From NCBI RefSeq assembly GCF_003994335.1, contig NZ_PNQZ01000064.1, positions 19,265-83,264 of the forward strand: DNA of 64,000 nt, written 5' to 3'. The stretch comes from Asaia sp. W19 (GTDB lineage: Bacteria > Pseudomonadota > Alphaproteobacteria > Acetobacterales > Acetobacteraceae). This document shows positions 30,217 through 37,408 of this stretch, piece by piece; position 1 is the stretch's first letter; each line of letters opens with the position of its first letter. The notes beneath the pieces were generated by a model, which was given only the letters and a program-made list of their open reading frames with translations, was not told where the DNA came from and searched no databases. Position numbers and translations under genes: made by a program.

Positions 30217-30250
30217 GTTATGAAAAGCCGGAATTGCGGCGGTTCATAAC
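30217..30250 (-). promoter_or_regulatory. Nested palindrome immediately upstream of the ECF sigma gene
   Basis: GTTATGAA (30217-30224) and TTCATAAC (30243-30250) are perfect 8-bp arms; inside them GCCG and CGGC form a second symmetrical pair around a 6-base centre. It lies just ahead of the ribosome-binding region. It is either an operator for a dimeric regulator or a hairpin in the mRNA leader. Confidence 0.65.
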
Positions 30251-30347
30251 AATGGCGAAACACCCTGTCAGTCGGGATCGGCCCGTGTCTTCAAATCTTC
30301 ACGGAACCCGCGGGGCAATGCCGTATCAGGCCTGCCCTGCGAAGGCG

Positions 30348-30656
30348 TTACATGCCGAGGGCGCGGCGATAGATGTCGAGAAGCGTCTCCTGCTCCTCGA
30401 TCTCGTTGGGCTCTTTCTTGCGCAGCTTGATGATGTTCTTGATCGTGGCCACGTCGAACCCGGCCGACTTGGCCTCGCTGAAGATATCCTTGATATCGCC
30501 AGCAAGGGCCTTGCGCTCTTCCTCCAGGCGCTCGACGCGCTCGATCACGCTGCGCAGACGGTCGACGGCAATGCCGCCCACATTCGAGTCAGGATCGGCA
30601 GCCTGACGCGCGCGGCTGGCGGCGGCTTCGTCGATATCAAAAGGCATGTCGGACAT
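30348..30656 (-). CDS. gapR: DUF2312 protein, GapR-type nucleoid-associated protein
   Basis: 102 residues, almost entirely helical and charged: RLRSVIERVERLEEERKALAGDIKDIFSEAKSAGFD followed by IKNIIKLRKKEPNEIEEQETLLDIYRRAL, the complete DUF2312 signature. In Caulobacter the member GapR binds overtwisted, AT-rich DNA and assists topoisomerases during replication. The family is nearly universal in alphaproteobacteria and supports the taxonomic placement. The sigma-factor gene follows on the same strand, but 140 bases and a palindrome separate them, so a shared transcript is doubtful. Confidence 0.92.
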   Translation of the reverse strand: MSDMPFDIDEAAASRARQAADPDSNVGGIAVDRLRSVIERVERLEEERKALAGDIKDIFSEAKSAGFDVATIKNIIKLRKKEPNEIEEQETLLDIYRRALGM

Positions 30657-30902
30657 GATGACCTCGAAAAACGGGGGTTGCGCTTGGCCCTGGCGGACCG
30701 AAACCGCACCAGATGCATGAAGGCAGCGCCCGCCTGCATTGGGGGAAGAAGGGGCGGCTTATCGCGCCGGGAGTGTCCGGGTCAACGCCTATCGCATGGG
30801 AACCTTGTGCTGCCCTGGTGCATTGCCTTGCACCCTTGTCGCTAACGAGCGGTGCATGTCATAAGACCGCACTGCCCATTTCGGAACCGGAGAGCCAGGA
30901 AG

Positions 30903-32372
30903 ATGACCCAGTGCCACCAGGTCGCCCCATTCGACTACGTCATTTTCGGCGCCACCGGCGATTTGACGATGCGCAAATTGCTGCCTGCCCTTTACTATCG
31001 TCTGACCATGGGACAGGTGCCTGATACAGCTCGCATCATCGGGACGGCACGCTCACCGCTCAAGCGCAGCGAGTATCAGAGCCGTGCCCGTGACGCGCTC
31101 AAGCGCTTCGTGAAGTCGGATGATTTCGATGAGGATGTGGTCGATCGCTTTCTCGACATGGTCCATTATGTGAGCCTCGATGGCTCCAAGCCTGACAGCA
31201 ACTGGGAAGGCCTGCGCGAGGTCCTGAGCCACAAGGCGGAAGACCATGTGCGCGTGTTCTATTACGCGACCGCCCCCGACCTTTACGGCGCAATCTCGAA
31301 GAACCTGCATCATGAAGGGCTGATCACCGAAGACAGCCGTGTGGTGTTGGAAAAGCCGATCGGCATCGATCTGAAGTCTGCCGACGAGATCAATGAGGCT
31401 GTGGGCCAATACTTCAAGGAAAGCTATGTTTTCCGTATCGATCACTATCTGGGCAAGGAAACCGTCCAGAACGTGATCGCCCTCCGCTTCGCCAATCCGC
31501 TTTTCGAAGCGGTGTGGTCGGGTGAGCATATTGAATCCGTGCAGATCACAGCGGGTGAACTCGTCGGTGTCGAAGGGCGCGCGGCCTATTACGACAATTC
31601 GGGCGCACTGCGCGACATGGTGCAGAACCACCTGCTGCAGGTGCTGTGCCTGGTTGCCATGGAAAAGCCCGACACGCTTCAGGCTGATGACGTACGCGAC
31701 GCCAAGGTGGCCGTGCTGAAATCCCTGGTCCCCCTCGATGCCGCCAGCCTGCCCACCAGCACGGTGCGCGCGCAATATACTAAGGGCCACAGCAAGGGCT
31801 CGACGGTCGATGGTTATCTGGACGAGCTTGGCCATGAGAGCAACACCGAAACCTACGTTGCCCTGCGCGCGGAGATCGACACCCCGCGCTGGAAGAATGT
31901 GCCGTTCTATATCCGCTCGGCCAAGCGCCTGAAGGCCAAGGTCAGCGAGATCGTCGTCACCTTCAAGCCCTCTGCCACCAAGCTCTTCCCGTCCCAGCCC
32001 GAGAAGAACGTGCTTGTGATCCGCATCCAGCCGGATGAAGGCATTTCCTGGCAGTTCAACGTCAAGAACCCGATGGATGACGAATTCGGCCTGTGGGAAA
32101 CCACGCTGGACGTGCATTTCGAGCGCGAGTTCTCGGTGCGCTATCCCGATGCCTATGAGCGCCTGCTGCTCGACGCAGTCCGTGGCTACCCCGTATTGTT
32201 CATCCGCCGCGACGAAGTCGAGGCCGCATGGAAATGGGTGGCGCCGGTGATGGAAGCCTGGGCCAAGAACGAGGTCCCGATGGCACATTACGCCGCTGGA
32301 AGCTGGGGTCCGGAAGAAGCACGTCAGATGCTCGCTCGCGATGGGCAGATCTGGCACGAAGACATGGAATAA
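30903..32372 (+). CDS. zwf: Glucose-6-phosphate 1-dehydrogenase
   Basis: 489 residues from the ATG at 30903, behind an AGGAAG site. NADP-binding GATGDL at 16-21, EKPIGIDL at 150-157 and the active-site signature RIDHYLGKE at 178-186. It oxidises glucose-6-phosphate to 6-phosphogluconolactone at the entry of the pentose phosphate and Entner-Doudoroff routes, a main cytoplasmic sugar path in acetic acid bacteria. pgl, gnd or edd are not adjacent. A small membrane protein gene begins 9 bases after its stop. Confidence 0.97.
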   Translation: MTQCHQVAPFDYVIFGATGDLTMRKLLPALYYRLTMGQVPDTARIIGTARSPLKRSEYQSRARDALKRFVKSDDFDEDVVDRFLDMVHYVSLDGSKPDSNWEGLREVLSHKAEDHVRVFYYATAPDLYGAISKNLHHEGLITEDSRVVLEKPIGIDLKSADEINEAVGQYFKESYVFRIDHYLGKETVQNVIALRFANPLFEAVWSGEHIESVQITAGELVGVEGRAAYYDNSGALRDMVQNHLLQVLCLVAMEKPDTLQADDVRDAKVAVLKSLVPLDAASLPTSTVRAQYTKGHSKGSTVDGYLDELGHESNTETYVALRAEIDTPRWKNVPFYIRSAKRLKAKVSEIVVTFKPSATKLFPSQPEKNVLVIRIQPDEGISWQFNVKNPMDDEFGLWETTLDVHFEREFSVRYPDAYERLLLDAVRGYPVLFIRRDEVEAAWKWVAPVMEAWAKNEVPMAHYAAGSWGPEEARQMLARDGQIWHEDME

Positions 32373-32381
32373 GGCGCAGAC

Positions 32382-32888
32382 TTGGCCTCCGATCCCAAAA
32401 CCCCTCCCCGCACGCCGACCTCCGGGTCAGAGAACGCTCCCACCCCCCACCTCGGCTCGGGTCGTGCGGGGCGTCGCAAGCCGCGCACGCTCAAGCAGCA
32501 TCTCCTGCGGCGGCTCGTCGTACTGGTGCCTGCCTCGCTTCTGGCCATTCTCGTCATGAAAATGGGCTGGCTCGATCAGGCAGCAGACAAGATCCAGTTC
32601 GATCGCCTCGCCTGGTTCGACAATACCAAGCTGGTCGAACATCTGCGTGTTCTCGTCACCCATAATGGCATGACCGATGTCCCGGCAAAATGTCTGGTGC
32701 CCATCGTCAACGGCAATGACCCGCCGGAAGCAACGCGTATCGACTTCATGGAACGCAGCAATAATGGCTGTCCAGGCAAGCCGGGCAGTTTCGACCGACT
32801 GTTTACCATCAAGGTCAACCGGGCTGATCGCCTACTGGCAACGGACCAGGGCACGCCTGGTCGGTTCCACGCCATAGCGCAGCAATAA
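32382..32888 (+). CDS. Small membrane-anchored protein of unknown function, zwf-linked
   Basis: 168 residues starting at TTG 32382, 9 bases after zwf. An N-terminal Pro/Ser-rich, then basic, cytoplasmic stretch (about 1-46), one membrane segment at about 47-62 (VVLVPASLLAILVMKMG), and an exported domain of about 105 residues with two cysteines (AKCLVPIV and NNGCPGKPG) that could form a disulfide. I do not recognise the family. It shares the zwf transcript, which ends at the terminator 4 bases past its stop. The rare start codon suggests low translation or a mis-set start; no better in-frame ATG exists before the membrane segment. Confidence 0.75.
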   Translation: MASDPKTPPRTPTSGSENAPTPHLGSGRAGRRKPRTLKQHLLRRLVVLVPASLLAILVMKMGWLDQAADKIQFDRLAWFDNTKLVEHLRVLVTHNGMTDVPAKCLVPIVNGNDPPEATRIDFMERSNNGCPGKPGSFDRLFTIKVNRADRLLATDQGTPGRFHAIAQQ

Positions 32889-32892
32889 CGAG

Positions 32893-32925
32893 AAAGGCCG
32901 GGGACACTTCCGGCCTTTTTTTTGC
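32893..32925 (+). terminator. Intrinsic terminator after zwf and its small partner gene
   Basis: AAAGGCCGG (32893-32901) pairs with CCGGCCTTT (32910-32918) around an 8-base loop, followed by a T run. It starts 4 bases past the stop codon at 32888. Confidence 0.93.
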
Positions 32926-32949
32926 TGAACCGCCCAGCGAAGTCACTCA

Positions 32950-33951
32950 TTACGAGATCCTGTCTTCCTGCCAGGCAGCAAACCGCTCCCGAAGATAGCG
33001 TCCGCCCACACGCAGGGCCTGACGCCCCTCCACGACGGCCGCATAGAAATTGAGGAAACCGTGGATGGCCCGCCAGTAACAGACAAGCCGCGTCGTCACT
33101 CCGGCTTCTCGAAGCAAGCGGGCATAAAGCTCCCCCTCACCGCGCAGCGGATCGAATCCGGCCGTGACGATCATGGCAGGCGGCGCCTGGGCCAGATCGC
33201 TGGCGAAGACCGGAGCGAAATCCGGGTTCAGCATGTCGCGGTCACTGCGGATATATTGACGGCCATACCAGTCGAGCAGGCGCGCCGTCAGCATATAGCC
33301 CTGGGCGTAGGTCTCACGCGTAACGGGCGACAGAAGCCCACTGACCGTCGGGTAGTATAAAAGCTGTGCGACGACGCGTTCGAGCCCGGCGGCCCCTGCG
33401 CGGCGCGCCAGGACCGCAGCGAGATTTCCCCCCGCACTGTCACCGCACACAGCAATCGGCAGATCGAGCAGCCTGGCCTGCTCATGGAGCCAGAGTAACG
33501 CGTCCCATCCATCATCGACCGCCGCCGGAAAGGGATGTTCAGGCGCCAGCCGATAATCGAGGGAGAGCACCATCGCACCCGAATGACGGGCGAGGCGGCA
33601 GCAGATTCCGTGATGTGACACCAGGTCGCAATGCACGAAGCCGCCGCCATGAAGGAAAAGCACCAGACCGCGCACGGCTCCTCGTGGGCGATAGAGACGC
33701 GCCGGACGATTGTCACAATCCGTCGCGCCTGAACCACAGGGCAACATGACCGGACGCCATGCCCTGATCTGGAGGGAGGAGAACCGCTGAGGAAAACTCG
33801 GGATACCGGTCATCCGGCGTAGCGCAGCGAGCGTCTCCGGGGTCAGGCGCTCCGGAAGCGGCAATCCGTCACGCCCTCCTGCCGCACGTTTGAGCCAGTT
33901 GAGAAAGAGCCGATAGAGCAATCCGGGACGTTGGGCGGGAGAATCTGTCAT
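32950..33951 (-). CDS. Alpha/beta-hydrolase, hormone-sensitive-lipase family esterase
   Basis: 333 residues from the ATG at 33951; upstream in-frame starts exist but would add Cys-rich unrelated sequence. Oxyanion motif HGGGF at 101-105, nucleophile GDSAGG (Ser172), Asp in AGFDPLRGEG, and His in IHGF, the complete family IV esterase set. Members hydrolyse short-chain esters. No signal peptide, so a cytoplasmic enzyme. Single gene, convergent with the zwf pair and divergent from the Hint-domain gene. Confidence 0.9.
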   Translation of the reverse strand: MTDSPAQRPGLLYRLFLNWLKRAAGGRDGLPLPERLTPETLAALRRMTGIPSFPQRFSSLQIRAWRPVMLPCGSGATDCDNRPARLYRPRGAVRGLVLFLHGGGFVHCDLVSHHGICCRLARHSGAMVLSLDYRLAPEHPFPAAVDDGWDALLWLHEQARLLDLPIAVCGDSAGGNLAAVLARRAGAAGLERVVAQLLYYPTVSGLLSPVTRETYAQGYMLTARLLDWYGRQYIRSDRDMLNPDFAPVFASDLAQAPPAMIVTAGFDPLRGEGELYARLLREAGVTTRLVCYWRAIHGFLNFYAAVVEGRQALRVGGRYLRERFAAWQEDRIS

Positions 33952-34270
33952 GCGCAGGACGGTACTGGCACGGTGACGTCCTGATCCAGATAAAAGCACC
34001 ATCGAACAGGCGAGCCCCCTCCTGCCCGGCACTGGCGTGCAGCAGGAACATCCGGCGCGGAAACCTGCCGCAGACGCCGGTGGCAGGATCTTACACACGT
34101 GGCCATCAAGGACAGACCAGTCCCTGAAAGTATCGCGCGAATAAGTTTGGCTTACCGCGCATGAAAATAACAGGTTTGACAGTGACACTCCCCGTCACTT
34201 TATTCTCTTCATAGAAATGAAGACCTCTTCATCGCATTGATATGTAATAATCATTAAATGCCGGAATAAA
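33952..34270. other. Divergent intergenic region before the Hint-domain gene
   Basis: About 320 bases. The right half holds a strong sigma-70-like promoter for the plus strand and the leader of the Hint gene, including an inverted repeat CTTCAT-AGAA-ATGAAG near 34208-34223. The left half keeps an open minus frame in phase with the esterase gene but lacks family similarity. No further gene is seen. Confidence 0.55.
34176..34204 (+). promoter_or_regulatory. Sigma-70-like promoter with palindromic spacer, Hint-domain gene
   Basis: TTGACA (34176-34181), a 17-base spacer and TTTATT (34199-34204). The spacer itself is a palindrome, GTGAC-ACTCCCC-GTCAC, with its arms abutting the -35 and -10 hexamers. 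This geometry is typical of repressor or activator sites that act between the two promoter elements. It would start transcription about 60 bases before the gene. Confidence 0.65.
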
Positions 34271-35974
34271 GTGATGCCTGACGAAGTAGTTCCCGTGAAT
34301 ACTCATGGAGCGAACGCCCTCTACGCGCGCGCTGCTGCGGCGATATCGCCACGGGCCGCCTACGAGCTGGGGGCCACCGGGAAGACGACCACCGTGTCAG
34401 TCGGTCAGACCATGCGGTTCAGCGGGTCTTCAGATCGTGCCTCGACGATCAATGTGCGAGGCGCCATCGTCAATAATGGCACGATCGATATTACAGGTAT
34501 CTCGCTGACGCCCTATCAGCCTGCCTCGATTACCGGGTCGGGCACGATCAACCTCAGAAACGTGCAGCTCAACGGCTACACACGCAATCCGACCAGTTAT
34601 TCGCTGTTTCTCGTCTCGGGGCAGACGATCAACATGGAAAATTCGTCTCTAGCCGTGCGCGGTGGGATGACAAATACGACGATCAATCTCAAGGGATCGA
34701 ATAACTATATCGCCTTCAACTTCCAGTCCGGCCCCGTCAATCTGAAAATACGCGGCTTTTCTCAGGGCGATGTCCTCTATGTCTGGAATGGAAACGGGTC
34801 GAACAGCTTCAGCTACGACCCCGCCACCGGGATATTGACGATCACTCAGCTTACCAAGACGATACGCCTGGATATCGGTCTCGGTTATGATCGAAACGCG
34901 TTTTCAAATGCCGACAGCTATAACGGCAACAAGGGCGTGACCTACACGCGCGCCGCGCCGTGTTTTTTGCCCGGCACACTCATTGCCACTCCGAATGGTG
35001 AGCGTAGCGTCGAGACGTTGCGCCCGGGAGATCTGGTCACGGTCCTTCGCGGTGAGAGCCGCGAGGCGGTGCCGATCGTCGCTGTCCATGAAGGGGAGCA
35101 GACCCCCAATCCCCTCCTTGCGGAATGCTGGTCCAACCATCCTGTGCGGGTTTGCGCTCACGCTTTTGGTGAAGGTGCCCCCCATCGGGATCTGCGGCTT
35201 ACTCCTGAACATTGCCTGTATCTTCAGGGTCGATGCGTCCCTGCCCGCATGCTGGTCAACAAAAACTCAGTCATCTACGAGACGGGCTCTGCCCCCTATC
35301 GTTACTACAATCTCGAACTGGAAAGGCATGAGGTCCTGTTCGCCAATGGCTTGCCCGTCGAGAGTTATCTCCCGGCACAGCCGAACCCGGCGGAAGAGCG
35401 AACAACCTCTGAGGGTGCTCAGGCAAGCCGCGCTGCGCTTATCCCGCTGCCGATCGATGTAACGCCACCCTTCGTTGCGTCTCTCTATGCTCGTTACGGT
35501 CATATTGCGCCGCTTTCGCGTCAACGCGACCCGCGTGATCCCCGCGCTGCCGGGCTCTGTATGAGCACGGAACACGGGCATGTCCTCCCGCCCCGCTTCA
35601 CCGGCGGGACGAAGGTCGCTTTCGGCCTCCCTGCCGATACGCGCACCGTGATCCTGCATGCACGCTGCTTCATCCCTGCGGTCGATATCGGCGCCTTCAT
35701 CGATGACAGGCGGACATTGGGCGTTCTTGTCGGGAGGATCACGCTCACCGACGACCAGGGCACACGTGATATTGTCGTGCATCTTGACGACGAAGCGCTG
35801 GAAGGATGGCATCCGCGCGATACATCGGCATGCCGCTGGACCTCGGGCGCGGCTTTCATCCCCCTTCCTTTTCCCGTTGGCCCGCATGGCGGGACTATGA
35901 TGATCACGATCCTCGATTCAGCGCCCTGCCCCCTGGGGACGACGCGCTTCCCTGCCCATCTCGCAGCTGCCTGA
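34271..35974 (+). CDS. Hint-domain (intein-like) protein with beta-rich N-terminal region
   Basis: 567 residues (GTG 34271 directly followed by ATG 34274, either may start). Residues about 1-228 are Gly/Asn/Thr/Ser-rich with short repeated strands (VNNGTIDITG, GSGTINLRNVQL), as in surface beta-helix proteins. A Hint domain spans about 230-370: CFLPGTLIATPNGERSVETLRPGDLV with the catalytic-type Cys231, LTPEHCLY, NKNSVIYETG and HEVLFANGLPVESYL. A roughly 200-residue C-terminal domain follows, without a family I can name. Such Hint proteins are frequent in Acetobacteraceae and presumed to self-process. No signal peptide is visible. Alternative reading: a domesticated, inactive Hint module. Confidence 0.82.
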   Translation: MMPDEVVPVNTHGANALYARAAAAISPRAAYELGATGKTTTVSVGQTMRFSGSSDRASTINVRGAIVNNGTIDITGISLTPYQPASITGSGTINLRNVQLNGYTRNPTSYSLFLVSGQTINMENSSLAVRGGMTNTTINLKGSNNYIAFNFQSGPVNLKIRGFSQGDVLYVWNGNGSNSFSYDPATGILTITQLTKTIRLDIGLGYDRNAFSNADSYNGNKGVTYTRAAPCFLPGTLIATPNGERSVETLRPGDLVTVLRGESREAVPIVAVHEGEQTPNPLLAECWSNHPVRVCAHAFGEGAPHRDLRLTPEHCLYLQGRCVPARMLVNKNSVIYETGSAPYRYYNLELERHEVLFANGLPVESYLPAQPNPAEERTTSEGAQASRAALIPLPIDVTPPFVASLYARYGHIAPLSRQRDPRDPRAAGLCMSTEHGHVLPPRFTGGTKVAFGLPADTRTVILHARCFIPAVDIGAFIDDRRTLGVLVGRITLTDDQGTRDIVVHLDDEALEGWHPRDTSACRWTSGAAFIPLPFPVGPHGGTMMITILDSAPCPLGTTRFPAHLAAA

Positions 35975-36073
35975 CCAGGCTCGCCGGTCAGGGCAAGCTT
36001 ATGAGAGGTGGAATGAAGGATAAATTCCCGGTGTGGCGCTTGACCCTGGGGAGCGCATCGGTCAGGTTGCGCC

Positions 36074-36471
36074 CGTCAGACGGTCGGGCGATCGCTGCTG
36101 CGCCGGTGAGAACCGTCGTGATGGAGGAAAGTCCGGGCTCCACGGGAGAACGATGCCGGCTAACGGCCGGCGGGGGTGACCCTAGGGAAAGTGCCACAGA
36201 AAACAAACCGCCTGCCCGGCTTTCGGGCTGCAGGCAAGGGTGAAACGGTGCGGTAAGAGCGCACCGCTCCTTCGGTAACGCGGGAGGCAGGGCAAACCCC
36301 ATCGGGAGCAAGACCGAATAGGAATGGCGGATCCATCCCCCGGGATGGGATCAGAGGCTCTCCCGCCTTGTCATTCGGGTTGGTTGCGTGAGGCCGGTTG
36401 CAAGACCGGTCCCAGAGGAATGATCGCCCCGCCTCAGGGCGGACAGAACCCGGCTTACAGACCGTCTGACA
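36074..36471 (+). ncRNA. rnpB: RNase P RNA, bacterial class A
   Basis: Helix P1 is formed by GTCAGACGGTC (36075-36085) and GACCGTCTGAC (36460-36470), which fix the ends. Conserved core elements in order: GAGGAAAGTCCGGGCTCC, GGGTGACCCTAGGGAAAGTGCCACAGAAA, GGGTGAAACGGTGCGGTAAGAGCGCACCGC, and AGACCGAATAGG. It is the catalytic subunit that trims the 5' ends of tRNAs. A TTGACC element at 36040-36045 is well placed as its -35 box. I see no strong intrinsic terminator after it. Confidence 0.95.
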
Positions 36472-36664
36472 TTACCCGCGTGTCGGAGCGCGACGGATCG
36501 CTCTCTCGATTGCCCCCTAAACCCGGGAGAGTCCCTGCTTGAAGCGGCGGCAGGATCTGGCAGCCGGATCATGACATATGACGCCCGAATAACGTGGCCC
36601 AATCCGGCTCGAAGGGCATTTTGCGCCACAATCATGCCGCAATGTTCCGCAGCCATGCCTTAAT

Positions 36665-36742
36665 AAGAACATAACAAAAACGATGTATTGCGATGTCCGG
36701 GCAGTTTCTTTTTATTGCCCACAAGAACATAATAAGAACATA
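36665..36742. repeat. Three perfect copies of AAGAACATA
   Basis: Copies at 36665-36673, 36723-36731 and 36734-36742. The last two are spaced by exactly 11 bases, one DNA turn, and together create the GAAC-N7-GAAC box. Confidence 0.8.
36725..36739 (-). promoter_or_regulatory. LexA-type box (GTTC-N7-GTTC) upstream of the dcw cluster
   Basis: GAAC-ATAATAA-GAAC on the plus strand, which is GTTC-TTATTAT-GTTC on the minus strand, a perfect match to the direct-repeat LexA site known from alphaproteobacteria. It is about 200 bases before mraZ and 60 bases before the putative -35 element. Confidence 0.55.
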
Positions 36743-36804
36743 CAAATTGCCGCATTCAAAAAAACTCCGAAATTCTGCGGTTTTTGCGCGCGAATTGTTT
36801 GACG

Positions 36805-36839
36805 TCCCATGAAATCCCATGATATCCCAAATTTATCCC
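36805..36839 (-). promoter_or_regulatory. MraZ operator: four TCCC(A) repeats
   Basis: TCCCA at 36805, 36815 and 36825 and TCCCG at 36836, spaced 10, 10 and 11 bases. On the minus strand these are TGGGA repeats separated by five bases, the pattern bound by E. coli MraZ. They fall between and over the putative -35 (36799) and -10 elements, so MraZ probably represses its own cluster promoter. Confidence 0.8.
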
Positions 36840-36937
36840 GGACGGTCCTTCTGACATGAAGCGCAGCGCCTTGTCCCGTGCCGGGAGCGAAACATCAGCG
36901 GCAATTACTCCAGCGGAAAGAGGAGGCATCGAACGGC

Positions 36938-37408
36938 GTGAGTGTGTTTCTCGGCACGCATCAGAACCGTTTCGACGCCAAGGGCCGCGTGTCCATTCCG
37001 GCCTCCTTCCGCGCCGCCCTCAGGGCGCAGGCCCAGCCCGATGAGAGCCTCGTGATCTTGCGTCCCTCCCATCTGCATCCCTGCATCGAGGCATGGCCGA
37101 GTGCCGCCTTTGCCACGCTGGCGGGTCCTGTCGAGTCACTTGATATCTTCTCCGATGACCATGACGACCTCGCCGCCAGTCTCTATGCGGACGCCTATCC
37201 GATCGATGCCGACAAGGAAGGCCGCATCATCCTGCCGGATGTGCTCAAGCGTCACGCCAATCTCACCGACGAGATTTCCTTCATGGGTCTCGGACGCGTA
37301 TTCCAGATCTGGGAGCCTGAGGCTGGCGCCAAACGCCGCGAAGAGGCACGCGCCCGTGCGCGCCGCATGACCAGCCGCGCCGCTGCGCCGAACGAGGTGG
37401 CGTCATGA
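36938..37408 (+). CDS. mraZ: Transcriptional regulator MraZ
   Basis: 156 residues from the GTG at 36938, behind AGGAGG; the open frame upstream lacks similarity. Two SpoVT/AbrB-like MraZ repeats: SVFLGTHQNRFDAKGRVSIP with FR at 1-22, and YPIDADKEGRIILPDVLKRHANL at about 88-110. MraZ binds TGGGN repeats and regulates the division and cell-wall cluster it heads; such repeats lie about 100 bases upstream. It has a 20-residue Arg/Ala-rich C-terminal tail. Overlaps rsmH by 4 bases. Confidence 0.95.
   Translation: MSVFLGTHQNRFDAKGRVSIPASFRAALRAQAQPDESLVILRPSHLHPCIEAWPSAAFATLAGPVESLDIFSDDHDDLAASLYADAYPIDADKEGRIILPDVLKRHANLTDEISFMGLGRVFQIWEPEAGAKRREEARARARRMTSRAAAPNEVAS

Larger units (their letters stand above)
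36472..36937. other. Regulatory region between rnpB and mraZ
   Basis: About 465 bases without a convincing gene. From about 36655 onward it is AT-rich. It holds three copies of AAGAACATA, a LexA-type box, a putative promoter (TTGACG at 36799-36804) and four TCCC repeats before mraZ. Confidence 0.6.

Noticed and set aside
31053..32357. A 434-residue open frame antisense to zwf
   Set aside because: Covers the same codons as the certain zwf gene with no protein-family features.
36351..36656. A 101-residue minus-strand frame overlapping the 3' part of rnpB
   Set aside because: It crosses the conserved RNase P RNA; no similarity seen. It would only matter if the LexA-type box drove a minus-strand transcript.
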